From the NCBI RefSeq assembly GCF_039542345.1, contig NZ_BAABHY010000001.1, forward strand, positions 1,426,001 to 1,490,000: DNA of 64,000 nt, read 5' to 3'. This DNA is from Orbus sasakiae. GTDB lineage: Bacteria > Pseudomonadota > Gammaproteobacteria > Enterobacterales > Orbaceae. A model generated the notes under the pieces. That model ran no database searches, was not told the origin of the DNA, and saw nothing but the letters and a program-made list of their open reading frames with translations. The position numbers and the translations under genes are program-made. Positions 18,111 to 26,687 of this stretch are shown here, in pieces; within the stretch, counting starts at the first letter, position 1, and every line of letters begins with the position of its first letter.

Positions 18111-18824
18111 TTAATTTATTTGATTCATTTTAGCAGACTTAGTCCACATTCTAACGCCGTTAATCGCAATGAACATTAAAATAGTATATTCAATCGCCAT
18201 AGCATAAACGCCTTGTAGTGCAAAAATCACAACAGAGATTACATTAATCATTATCCATAAAATCCAATTTTCAACATACTTACGCGTCATCAAAATTTGA
18301 GCGACGATAGACAATACCATTAAACTTGAATCCCAAAATGGATAAGCATCGGGGGCTAATGTGGGTGTATCAATATTAAACCCAACTGTATTTAATACAT
18401 TGACAGTAATATCAGTAAAACACGCAAAAACAGGATCAATATAGAATGTTAGTAGAATTATCGAGATGAGACTGATTACCAACCATATTAACATTTTCGG
18501 TAATGACATCCAGCGCGTTTTAAGAGTAACTTCTTGTGTATCTTGCTTGACGCGTGTCCATGCATACCAACCATAAATATTTGCAGCAAAAAAGAAAATT
18601 TGTAGTAATAAACTGGCATATAAGTTAATTTGGAAAAAAATAATTGCAAATAAACTTACATTTAATAATCCAAACAAATAATTGATGGTTTTTTCAATAC
18701 TTGCTAAATAAATACACAGCAGGCCGCAAATCGTCCCAATAGCTTCAATATAAGACAGATCATATCCGCCCGATCCTAGCGGAATATGAACAAGTATATT
18801 ACCTGTACTAAAGAATTCTAGCAT
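18111..18824 (-). CDS. pnuC: nicotinamide riboside transporter PnuC
   Basis: This 237-residue inner-membrane protein imports nicotinamide riboside for NAD synthesis. It is strikingly like E. coli PnuC: the N-terminus NILVHIPLGSGGYDLSYIEA, FFAANIYGWYAWTR (about 78-91), YPFWDSSLMVLSIVAQILMTRKYVENW (about 162-188, with the substrate-contacting WD/N residues) and NVISVVIFALQGVYAM. Six to seven membrane segments are visible. It is on the same strand as deoD, 235 bases upstream, but that gap contains a promoter, so it is probably a separate unit. Nicotinamide riboside is also a possible DeoD substrate, giving a functional link. I found no recognisable NAD riboswitch upstream. Confidence 0.95.
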   Translation of the reverse strand: MLEFFSTGNILVHIPLGSGGYDLSYIEAIGTICGLLCIYLASIEKTINYLFGLLNVSLFAIIFFQINLYASLLLQIFFFAANIYGWYAWTRVKQDTQEVTLKTRWMSLPKMLIWLVISLISIILLTFYIDPVFACFTDITVNVLNTVGFNIDTPTLAPDAYPFWDSSLMVLSIVAQILMTRKYVENWILWIMINVISVVIFALQGVYAMAIEYTILMFIAINGVRMWTKSAKMNQIN

Positions 18825-19213
18825 GTAAGTATCCTTTTATTAAGGAGATTGTTTTTCTATTATAAATGATAAATCTACTAAATAACGCTCTTATACGATT
18901 TTTTTTTGTATATTTTAACGATTTATTTAATTTATTAAATTTCAAACTTTTTTTTAATCTAAAACAACCAAGAAATAAAAATAAATGCTATTAATCAATA
19001 GGATAAATAAAATTAACCCCCTATTAACGCTACCGCATATGGACCTAAAATCGGTGTTTACTTTTTTGATCAAGCTCACAAATGTAAAAAATTTGTTTTT
19101 ATTTTTACGTAATTTATATTATTCTTGCCACAAAATTGAAACGTTCCAATTTTTTCATAAAAGTGTCATAAAAATAAAATATAATGACATTTCTCAATAA
19201 ATAGGAGAGCAAT
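18825..19213. promoter_or_regulatory. divergent region between pnuC and the PhnP-like gene, with CRP-like box
   Basis: This 389-base, very AT-rich region has no credible gene; a short plus-strand open frame (18985-19200) has protein-unlike composition and no start site. It must hold promoters for both sides. At 19065-19080 is TTTGA-N6-TCACA, one mismatch from the CRP consensus. TATAAT at 19180-19185 and TATATT at 19115-19120 are possible -10 elements for the plus strand; neither has a convincing -35. AAGGAG just upstream of the pnuC start is its ribosome-binding site. Confidence 0.5.
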
Positions 19214-20041
19214 GTGAGACTTCAATTCTTAGGAACTGCGGCATCTGAGGGGATTCCAAACCCGTTTTGCAAATGTGAAATTTGTGAAAAAACGCGCAGT
19301 TTAAAAGGAAAAAATATACGAACTCGTAGCGCATTGGTAATTGATGATGTAATGCAAATTGATTTAGCACCAGAATTCAGTTATCAAGTAATGCGTGAAA
19401 ATGTTGACGTAACCAAAATAAAAGATCTACTTTTTACACATACCCACCCTGATCATTTTAATGTTGGTGATCTGTTCAGTCGCATGGTTGATTACGGATT
19501 CAATATTACTCACCCTCTTTATATCTATGGCAATGATATTGCAATAAATGGCACATTGGCTGTTTTACCTGGCTACAGTAAAGAACGTTTTGTATTTAAC
19601 TTAATGGTCCCTTACCAAACCGTAACGACTTCAAGTGGTTATCAAGTAACAGCCCTGCTTTCTAACCATGCAAAATGGGAATTTTGTTTTATCTATCTTA
19701 TTGAGAAAGATGGTAAAACCATGCTTTATGGTCATGATTCTGGATACTTTCCTGAATTGACATGGCAATGGTTAAAAAACAGTGGTAAGAAAATTGACTT
19801 AGCAATTTTTGAATGTACCTATGGGTATAAACACAATGATCGCACTGATAATCACATGAGTATTGAAACCGTTTTATCTGCACAAAAACGTATGCTTGAT
19901 GATGGTATTTTCCATAGTGAAACTCAGTTATTAACATCTCATCATTCACATAGCAGTGGCTTTATGCATGATGAACTTGTTGAAATTTTTAAACCACACA
20001 ATATTGAAGTAGCCTATGATGGCTTGATCAAAACAATTTAA
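19214..20041 (+). CDS. PhnP-like metallo-beta-lactamase-fold phosphodiesterase
   Basis: This 275-residue cytoplasmic protein carries the metal-binding HTHPDH motif (76-81) of metallo-beta-lactamase-fold hydrolases plus the C-x-C-x2-C motif (19-24) that in PhnP holds a structural zinc. MRLQFLGTAASEGIPNPFC is the typical first strand. PhnP cleaves cyclic ribose phosphates and 2',3'-cyclic nucleotides; here there is no phosphonate operon, and the gene is followed after 17 bases by a nucleoside symporter, so a cyclic nucleotide or nucleoside-derived phosphodiester is the likely substrate. The start is GTG at 19214 with AGGAGA five bases upstream; an overlapping ATG leads straight into a stop. Family secure, substrate inferred. 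Confidence 0.8.
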   Translation: MRLQFLGTAASEGIPNPFCKCEICEKTRSLKGKNIRTRSALVIDDVMQIDLAPEFSYQVMRENVDVTKIKDLLFTHTHPDHFNVGDLFSRMVDYGFNITHPLYIYGNDIAINGTLAVLPGYSKERFVFNLMVPYQTVTTSSGYQVTALLSNHAKWEFCFIYLIEKDGKTMLYGHDSGYFPELTWQWLKNSGKKIDLAIFECTYGYKHNDRTDNHMSIETVLSAQKRMLDDGIFHSETQLLTSHHSHSSGFMHDELVEIFKPHNIEVAYDGLIKTI

Positions 20042-20058
20042 TAATAATGGAATTAACT

Positions 20059-21288
20059 ATGTTTAAATTACCTCGTTTACTGGTTATGATGTTTTTACAA
20101 TATTTCGTGCAGGGAGCATGGAATATGGTGATCGGAGCAGTACTTGCCGCTTATGGATTAAAAGAAATTGTAGGCTCAACTTATTCAATGTTGGGTATTG
20201 CAACCATCATTTCCCCGCTTTTTGTTGGTATGATTGCTGACCGCTTTATTGCATCACAAAAAGTGATGGGTATATTGCATATTATCAATGCTGGTGTTTT
20301 ATTCTTATTACCTAGCTTTGTCGTTAACCATAATGAAAGTGGCTTCTTAATGATGATTTTCATTGTTGGCTTGCTATTCTATCCAACGACTGCTTTAGCA
20401 AACAGTGTTAGCTTTAGACATATTGATGGCGTGAAATGGTTCCCTATCGTACGTGTATTTGGCACAATAGGTTTTATGACTGTTGGTTTCACAATGGGTG
20501 ATAAAGTACTTGATATTGCGAAAACTACCAATACCTTTACTTTAGCTGCAGGGGCTTCTGTACTGTATGGTCTATACTGCTTTACATTGCCGAATACACC
20601 GCCATCTGCTAAAAACAAAAAAATCTCTATGCGTGAAATTTTATGTTTAGATGCATTATCACTATTCAAAGATAAATATTTCTCAATCTTTATGTTTTCA
20701 ACGTTTATTTTAATGATTCCGAAAACAGCTTATAGTGCATATTTACCAGTTTACTTACCTGTATTGAATTTAGACCCAGCAACAATGATGCAAATTGCTA
20801 TTGCAACTGAAGTTATCTTTATGGTGTTTTTATCATTCTTACTTGGTCGTTTTGGCTTTAAAAAGGTCATTTTATTTGGCGCAATCAGCTGGATTATTCG
20901 AAGCTTAATCTTATCTCAAGCGGCAGTGTCAGATCATTACTTCTTATACATCGTTGGCGCATTATTACTACAAGGGTTATGTTGGGACTTCTTCTTTACT
21001 GCAGGTGATATTTATGTAGATAAAAAAGCAGGACCGGGTATTAAAGCACAGGCACAAGGCTTACGTTTTATCGTATCTAATGGCTTTGGTGTATTTATGG
21101 CAGCATCAGTATGTGGCTTTATCAATAACCGTGTTGTTACTGAAAAAGCTATGCCAGCAGCAGCATCACAATGGCAAGAGTTCTGGATTTATCCGGCAAT
21201 TGTTGCTGTAGTAGTGACCATTGGTTTCTGGATTTTCTTTAATGATAAAGATGTCCTAATGAAACCAAAAGAAGAAGCAAATTCTTAA
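20059..21288 (+). CDS. nucleoside:H+ symporter, NupG/XapB type (MFS)
   Basis: This 409-residue membrane protein has about 12 hydrophobic segments and follows NupG along its length: LLVMMFLQYFVQGAWNMVIG at the start, YSMLGIATIISPLFVGMIADR (about 38-58), the inter-half RVFGTIGFMT, the loop LCLDALSLFKDKYFSIFM, and GLCWDFFFTAGDIYVDKKA near residues 310-328. These permeases import nucleosides with protons. The start at 20059 has GGAA at good distance, while ATG 20047 has none and overlaps the upstream stop region. It forms an operon with the PhnP-like gene and closes with a strong terminator. Confidence 0.88.
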   Translation: MFKLPRLLVMMFLQYFVQGAWNMVIGAVLAAYGLKEIVGSTYSMLGIATIISPLFVGMIADRFIASQKVMGILHIINAGVLFLLPSFVVNHNESGFLMMIFIVGLLFYPTTALANSVSFRHIDGVKWFPIVRVFGTIGFMTVGFTMGDKVLDIAKTTNTFTLAAGASVLYGLYCFTLPNTPPSAKNKKISMREILCLDALSLFKDKYFSIFMFSTFILMIPKTAYSAYLPVYLPVLNLDPATMMQIAIATEVIFMVFLSFLLGRFGFKKVILFGAISWIIRSLILSQAAVSDHYFLYIVGALLLQGLCWDFFFTAGDIYVDKKAGPGIKAQAQGLRFIVSNGFGVFMAASVCGFINNRVVTEKAMPAAASQWQEFWIYPAIVAVVVTIGFWIFFNDKDVLMKPKEEANS

Positions 21289-21375
21289 TGAATTTGCAAC
21301 ATGATGAAAATTTGGACTCAATAATAATAAAAAAATAACAATAATAATAAACGCCTTGTTACAAGGAAGTAACTT

Positions 21376-21419
21376 AAATTGCTAATAATTTCATGGGTTA
21401 TTAGCAATTTTTCTTTTTT
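21376..21419 (+). terminator. intrinsic terminator after the nucleoside symporter
   Basis: AAATTGCTAATAA (21376-21388) pairs with TTATTAGCAATTT (21398-21410) and is followed by TTCTTTTTT. It lies 88 bases past the symporter stop and directly abuts the converging regulator gene. Confidence 0.85.
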
Positions 21420-21430
21420 AACATATTAAA

Positions 21431-23602
21431 TTAATGAATTAATAACTCACTATTTTGACTCAATTCCTCATTTAATAATTCGATCGTTTGCTCGCTGCTA
21501 AACGCTTGCTTAACCCACATCTTAATATGTTTACCGATAATGTTTTCAACTTGACGAAGATCGATACATTTACCATTTGCCAAATGATTTTCTCGAATAC
21601 CATTAGGGTAATTTTCATGGGCAATATTAAACCAAGGATAACTATTCATAATTTGCTGATTTTGAAAAATATTGTCGCGAGCTGTCGAACCGCCTAATAG
21701 CGCAATCTGTTCACTAATCTCTTCAGAAAAGAACCAGTTAAAAAATTTAGCAACAGCCGCATTTTTTTGGCTATATTTAGACATACTTAAAGACCCACCA
21801 CCAAACAATGGTGTATTACCCGGCACTGCCGTATAACCAATTAACGGTAAAATATTTTTACAAGAAATATAGGAAAATAAGTTCATATAAACAATTAACA
21901 TGGCTAAATGACCTTGTTCAAATTGTTTCACTGACTCTTGCCACCAACTAGCATCCAAATTTTTAGCAATCTGATTAAATTGACTAAATTCTTGCAAAGT
22001 TTTTAACGCGATATCCTGGTTTAATATAATATGTTCATTTTCTATTAGTTTACCGCCATGGGCATAGTAACGTAGTAAAAACTCTGAAGCGACAATCTCT
22101 GTGTTCCCTAGTGTGACACAACTCCCAAATTCAACTGGTGATTCACCGTTAAGTTGTTGATTGAAAAATTCTGCAACCTTACCAAATTCAGTAAAATTTG
22201 TTGGAATATCCAGATTTTGCCGATACCGTTCAAAATAAAGTCGCTTTATTAATGGATCATTGAACAGATCACGTCGATAAAACAGTATTTGGATACTCGG
22301 ATCAAATGGTATCGCGTATACTGTCTCATGAATATAACTAAAGCGCTCAATAATTTCTGTTGAATAATGGCTTAGCATCTCATTCAAATCAATATTTAAT
22401 TCATTAAGTGGCTTAAAAGACGAACGGGCAAACCATGGTAAACTTGCCATATCAATACGAATAATATCAATATTTTTATGCTGTTCCAATTCACTAACTA
22501 ACCGATAAATTTCATCAAATGGTTTAACGATAAGATTGACATCAATACCGCTGACTTTCTTAAAATGCGGTAATAATTTTCGTACAGCTTCGGTTGATGG
22601 ACTTGGTAAAATTAAAAAATTAATCGTCTGATTACAATCTAATGCCGGCGATTTTTCAGGTAAAGCTAAAAAACCCTGATTATCTAGCGGCACAAGCGAC
22701 TTGCCTTCAATCATATCAACAATGCTAATACTCAGCATGGCATAATTCATTTGATATTGATAAAAGCTATCTTCTAAAAACAAATTTTTATTTGATAACG
22801 TATAAATCGGTGGACACGGATTGAGACTGCCAAAATAGTTAGCATTACGAATATAGTGAGCTCGTTCGATATCACTCGTCACTATCGCATCAAGTTTTTC
22901 GCTTTGTTCTGCAAAAAAACTAAATGCTAAACTGTAATTACTTTCAACGGGCAATGACTCTGTTTTATGCAAATTAAATGGATAATTTAACTGTTTAAAC
23001 TGATCTATTAAGCCTTTTTTTAATAAATTAGAATAACTCTTTTTATCGGAATTGGTAAATACGCCAATATTATGATAGCCGTTTCGAATGATTGCATCAG
23101 CAATATCTTTACCAGCCTGTTCAAAATTTAAAGAAATAAACTGTTCTGCATCAACAGGCTTTCGATAAACAAAGATAATTTTATTTTTATCTGTTTTGAT
23201 CGTTTGATAATAATCTTCAGCACTGTCTAAGCAAGTAACAACAATAATTGCGGAATCACGTTTAGTCGCAATAGTCTGAATAAACTTTAACTCAAGTTCT
23301 TTTGCATCATGTGTTAAATACAGTGCTAACTCGTAGCCTTTTAAATTTAAATTACTAAATAAGCCATCATATAAATTTGAGTACTGCTCGGAGGTAATAT
23401 TAGGTAACACGACTGAAATGGTTTTCGCCGATCCTTCTTTTAAGATTTTAGCTTGCAAATTAAGTTGGTAGCCTAGCTTTTGCGCCGCATCTTCAACAAG
23501 TTTAATTTTTTTGGCACTGACATTTCCTCGCCCATTAAGTACATTTGATACTGTACCATGCGAAACACCTGCCATTGTTGCAATATCCTTAATTGTTGGC
23601 AC
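21431..23602 (-). CDS. LacI-family repressor fused to a family 1 (sugar-type) solute-binding domain
   Basis: This 723-residue protein joins three parts. Residues 1-55 are a LacI helix-turn-helix (TIKDIATMAGVSHGTVSNVLNG) with hinge, 60-320 a type 1 periplasmic-binding-like sensor (VLPNITSEQYSNLYDGLF at its start), and about 325-715 a full ABC solute-binding domain of the maltose/sugar class (VYAIPFDPSIQILFYRRDLF near 425-445, LLGGSTARDNIF near 650). No signal peptide precedes it and the DNA-binding head implies a cytoplasmic place, so the second domain would act as an extra ligand sensor. Ordinary LacI proteins are about 340 residues. No sugar transporter or glycosidase lies nearby, so target genes and ligands are unknown. 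The start at 23602 gives the canonical MPTIKDIA. Confidence 0.88.
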   Translation of the reverse strand: MPTIKDIATMAGVSHGTVSNVLNGRGNVSAKKIKLVEDAAQKLGYQLNLQAKILKEGSAKTISVVLPNITSEQYSNLYDGLFSNLNLKGYELALYLTHDAKELELKFIQTIATKRDSAIIVVTCLDSAEDYYQTIKTDKNKIIFVYRKPVDAEQFISLNFEQAGKDIADAIIRNGYHNIGVFTNSDKKSYSNLLKKGLIDQFKQLNYPFNLHKTESLPVESNYSLAFSFFAEQSEKLDAIVTSDIERAHYIRNANYFGSLNPCPPIYTLSNKNLFLEDSFYQYQMNYAMLSISIVDMIEGKSLVPLDNQGFLALPEKSPALDCNQTINFLILPSPSTEAVRKLLPHFKKVSGIDVNLIVKPFDEIYRLVSELEQHKNIDIIRIDMASLPWFARSSFKPLNELNIDLNEMLSHYSTEIIERFSYIHETVYAIPFDPSIQILFYRRDLFNDPLIKRLYFERYRQNLDIPTNFTEFGKVAEFFNQQLNGESPVEFGSCVTLGNTEIVASEFLLRYYAHGGKLIENEHIILNQDIALKTLQEFSQFNQIAKNLDASWWQESVKQFEQGHLAMLIVYMNLFSYISCKNILPLIGYTAVPGNTPLFGGGSLSMSKYSQKNAAVAKFFNWFFSEEISEQIALLGGSTARDNIFQNQQIMNSYPWFNIAHENYPNGIRENHLANGKCIDLRQVENIIGKHIKMWVKQAFSSEQTIELLNEELSQNSELLIH

Positions 23603-23856
23603 GTTCTATTCGCTCCTATTAAAAATATATATGAATCCATTAACAAGATTATAACACTAATTTTTCTTGTGATTAAAATGAGCATTACACTCTTTAATGA
23701 ATTATTACAATTTTATATCAATCACTTGAAAATAATGCGTTAATCATAATCTCAACGATTATTAATAACGATGGTGAATCGCAATTGTCTTTAATACAAA
23801 GTCATCGAACTATGTTAAAATAATCTCAAATAGTATGACAAATAATGAGATATAGC

Positions 23857-24168
23857 ATGGATATAACCGAATTTCATGAGCGTTCTGACCAACTTTTTCA
23901 AGACATTGAGCAACAACTTGATGAATATGCAGAGCAGTATGATACTGATATTGACTACGAGAGCCATGGTAATGTGATTGCCATTACCTTTGAAAACCAA
24001 AGTAAAATTATTATTAATACACAAGAGCCATTATTACAGATCTGGATGGCGACGCGTAGACAAGGATACCATTTTGATTTTAAAGATGGTGATTGGTTGT
24101 GTAGTCGTAGCGGCGTTCCCTTTCGTCAACTTTTTGATGAGTCGATCAAAGATCAAATTAGTCATTAA
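23857..24168 (+). CDS. cyaY: frataxin-like iron-sulfur assembly protein CyaY
   Basis: This 103-residue cytoplasmic protein is the bacterial frataxin, which binds iron and modulates the IscS cysteine desulfurase during iron-sulfur cluster assembly. DITEFHERSDQLFQDIEQQL is the acidic first helix, and ITFENQSKIIINTQEPLLQIW with GYHFDFKDGDWLCSRSG forms the conserved sheet. An ATG 12 bases upstream is in frame, but 23857 has GAGA at the right distance and yields the family N-terminus M-(D/N)-x-x-EFH. It stands as a single gene between the LacI fusion (divergent) and ilvH (convergent). Confidence 0.95.
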   Translation: MDITEFHERSDQLFQDIEQQLDEYAEQYDTDIDYESHGNVIAITFENQSKIIINTQEPLLQIWMATRRQGYHFDFKDGDWLCSRSGVPFRQLFDESIKDQISH

Positions 24169-24170
24169 AA

Positions 24171-24189
24171 AAGGCGCTAAACGCGCCTT
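24171..24189. terminator. bidirectional terminator between cyaY and ilvH
   Basis: AAGGCGC (24171-24177) pairs with GCGCCTT (24183-24189) around a five-base loop. On the minus strand it is followed by TTTTTTAAT, ending ilvIH; on the plus strand it follows the cyaY stop by two bases and runs into CTTATCATTT. Confidence 0.85.
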
Positions 24190-24214
24190 CTTATCATTTA
24201 ATCTTTAACATTCG

Positions 24215-24709
24215 TTATTTCGCTGTTTTATCACTTCGTGATAATCCAACAATCCCCGATCGTACCATTTCAATGATTTCACAAGTTTCACGAATCGCAT
24301 TTAAAAATGACTCTAGTTTTTCGCTTGTTCCTGCCAATTGAACTATATATTGGGTTGCTTTAACATCAACGATTGAACCACGAAATATATCAACACAGCG
24401 TTTAACTTCATCACGAGCTTGTGAGCTTTTTGCTGCAACTTTAATGAGCATAATTTCACGTTCAACGTGTGGCCCTTCAGTTAAATCATAAACACGATAT
24501 ACATCGACTAACTTATGTAACTGTTTCTGAATTTGTTCAAGTACATGAGCATCACCACTTGTTTGAATTGTCATGCGTGACATCGTTGGATCTTCTGTAG
24601 GTGCAACGGTAACACTTTCAATATTAAAACCGCGCTGAGAAAATAACCCAATAATACGAGATAACGCGCCAGGTTCATTTTCAATAAGTATCGATAAAAT
24701 ATAACGCAT
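24215..24709 (-). CDS. ilvH: acetolactate synthase III small (regulatory) subunit
   Basis: The 164-residue regulatory subunit (E. coli IlvH 163) binds valine and controls the IlvI catalytic subunit. The N-terminal ACT domain starts RYILSILIENEPGALSRIIGLFSQRGFNIESVTV (conserved core NEPGALSRIIGLFSQRGFNI), and the C-terminal domain includes KVAAKSSQARDEV and FRGSIVDVKATQY. Its ATG overlaps the ilvI stop by one base (TAATG), so translation is coupled and the two are made together. The bidirectional terminator lies 26 bases past its end. Isozyme III is assigned because the sequence follows IlvH rather than the much shorter IlvN or IlvM. Confidence 0.96.
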   Translation of the reverse strand: MRYILSILIENEPGALSRIIGLFSQRGFNIESVTVAPTEDPTMSRMTIQTSGDAHVLEQIQKQLHKLVDVYRVYDLTEGPHVEREIMLIKVAAKSSQARDEVKRCVDIFRGSIVDVKATQYIVQLAGTSEKLESFLNAIRETCEIIEMVRSGIVGLSRSDKTAK

Positions 24710-26427
24710 TATGTTCTCTCCGTTTTACTTAACCACATTTCATTCATAGCCCCACCACGAATTTGCATTGGGTAAACGTGCTCTGTTGCATCAGTCATAA
24801 CATCAATGAACACTAGTTTATTTTTGATTGCCAAAGCCTCTTTCATCATTGGCTCTAAATCACTGCGTTTTTTAATTGAGATACCGACATGACCATATGC
24901 CTGTGCAATTTTTGCAAAATCAGGTAATGATTCCATATAAGAACTAGAGTGACGCCCTGCGTAAATCATGTCTTGCCACTGTTTTACCATACCTAAAAAA
25001 CGATTATTCAAATTTAAAATGATGACAGGTAAATCGTACTGTAAGGCAGTCGAAAGCTCTTGGATATTCATCTGGATGCTACCATCGCCCGTAATACAAA
25101 CAACGCATTTTTTAGGGAATGCCAACTTCACACCTAACGCAGCAGGAAAACCAAAACCCATCGTACCTAAACCACCAGACGTAATAAAATGGCGAGGTTT
25201 ATCAAATGGGTAATAAAGAGCAGCAAACATTTGATGTTGGCCAACATCCGTTGTAACGTAGGCATCGCCTTTGGTCAGCTTATAAAGGACTTCGATGGCT
25301 TCTTGTGGTTTAATTAAATCACCATCATGACTATATGATAAACAGTGCTTTGCACGCCAATGTTCAATTTGATTCCACCAGTTAACTAATGCATCTAAAT
25401 CACGGTTAGGCGTTTCATCAGCCAATTGTTCTAGCATATTTTCAACAACAAATTTGGCATCTCCTACAACTGGTACGGTTGCCATAACGGTTTTTGAAAT
25501 TGAGGTTGGGTCAATATCAACATGTAAAATTTTTGCTTCTGGGCAATATTTTGCTAAATTATTAGTCGTACGATCATCAAAACGGACTCCAACGGCTAAA
25601 ATCACATCTGCATTATGCATTGCCATATTTGCTTCGTAAACACCGTGCATACCAAGCATACCCAAATTTTGTTTATGCGTACCAGGGAAAGCACTAATTC
25701 CCATTAATGTTGTTGTAACAGGCAGATTCAGTTTTTCAGCTAGTTTTTTAACAGCACTAGTCGCATCCGCCGTAATCACCCCGCCACCAATGTAGAACAC
25801 TGGTTTTTTAGCATTAATTAAGACTTTTAGCGCTTTTTTAATTTGCCCTTTATGTCCTTGGACGGTCGGGTTATAAGAACGCATGGTTATCGACTCAGGA
25901 TAGTGGTAAGTATACTTTAATGCAGGATTCATCACATCTTTGGGTAAATCAATAACGACGGGGCCAGGTCGACCTGTTGAAGCAATATAAAACGCTTTTT
26001 TTATTGTTTCAGGAATATCTTCCGTTTTCTTTACCAAAAAACTGTGCTTTACAACTGGACGTGAAATACCAATCATGTCACATTCTTGGAAAGCATCATA
26101 ACCAATCAAATGACTAGCGACTTGGCCTGAAATCACAACCATCGGAACGGAATCCATATAAGCTGTTGCAATGCCCGTTATTGTATTGGTTGCACCAGGC
26201 CCCGAAGTGACTAACACTACACCAACATCGCCAGTTGCTCTTGCATAACCATCAGCCATATGGACTGCTGCTTGTTCATGCCTAACCAAAACATGCTCAA
26301 TACCGCCTAACGTATGCAAAGCATCATAAATATCAAGAACACTACCACCTGGATAACCAAAAACTTGTTTAACTCCCTGATCAACCAAGGATTGAATTAC
26401 CATCTCTGCGCCTGACAATTTTGCCAT
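24709..26427 (-). CDS. ilvI: acetolactate synthase III catalytic subunit
   Basis: This thiamine-diphosphate enzyme condenses pyruvate with pyruvate or 2-oxobutyrate in the first common step of valine, leucine and isoleucine synthesis. The 572 residues show the N-terminal domain with the catalytic glutamate in VRHEQAAVHMADGYARATG (about 45-65), the FAD-binding middle domain (RSYNPTVQGHKGQIKKAL onward) and the C-terminal cofactor site GDGSIQMNIQEL...LNNRFLGMVKQWQ. The frame opens at 26454, but ATG 26427 has GGAGG upstream and matches the E. coli start. It is first in ilvIH. No leader peptide rich in branched-chain codons is evident upstream, in keeping with the Lrp-type control of ilvIH in E. 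coli. Confidence 0.96.
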   Translation of the reverse strand: MAKLSGAEMVIQSLVDQGVKQVFGYPGGSVLDIYDALHTLGGIEHVLVRHEQAAVHMADGYARATGDVGVVLVTSGPGATNTITGIATAYMDSVPMVVISGQVASHLIGYDAFQECDMIGISRPVVKHSFLVKKTEDIPETIKKAFYIASTGRPGPVVIDLPKDVMNPALKYTYHYPESITMRSYNPTVQGHKGQIKKALKVLINAKKPVFYIGGGVITADATSAVKKLAEKLNLPVTTTLMGISAFPGTHKQNLGMLGMHGVYEANMAMHNADVILAVGVRFDDRTTNNLAKYCPEAKILHVDIDPTSISKTVMATVPVVGDAKFVVENMLEQLADETPNRDLDALVNWWNQIEHWRAKHCLSYSHDGDLIKPQEAIEVLYKLTKGDAYVTTDVGQHQMFAALYYPFDKPRHFITSGGLGTMGFGFPAALGVKLAFPKKCVVCITGDGSIQMNIQELSTALQYDLPVIILNLNNRFLGMVKQWQDMIYAGRHSSSYMESLPDFAKIAQAYGHVGISIKKRSDLEPMMKEALAIKNKLVFIDVMTDATEHVYPMQIRGGAMNEMWLSKTERT

Positions 26428-26687
26428 GCCTGCCTCCAATATGACTCTTTTCAAATGATAAGAGCATGTTTATTGATTAAGAATAGATAGAATTATAATG
26501 ATTAAATTAAAATTGTTAAGTACAACATGCTTAAATTAGGTGCTAATTTTTTGGTTAGCATGACTATTCACACTATCAGCCCATTACCCTACCACTAATG
26601 ATGGATATCGTATTGTCCGTATCGACTTTATTGGTTTTATATCTACCAACTGTTATAATTATTTATAATTTAAAATTAAGGGATATT

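Noticed and set aside
18985..19200. A 71-codon plus-strand open frame in the pnuC/PhnP-like gap
   Set aside because: It is rich in Leu, Lys, Phe and Asn from AT-rich DNA, lacks a ribosome-binding site and overlaps the promoter region; no family resemblance.
26598..26687. Hydrophobic N-terminal extension of YaiI
   Set aside because: The family starts at the MQIWIDADAC segment, a ribosome-binding site precedes ATG 26688, and the extension is chance coding in AT-rich DNA.
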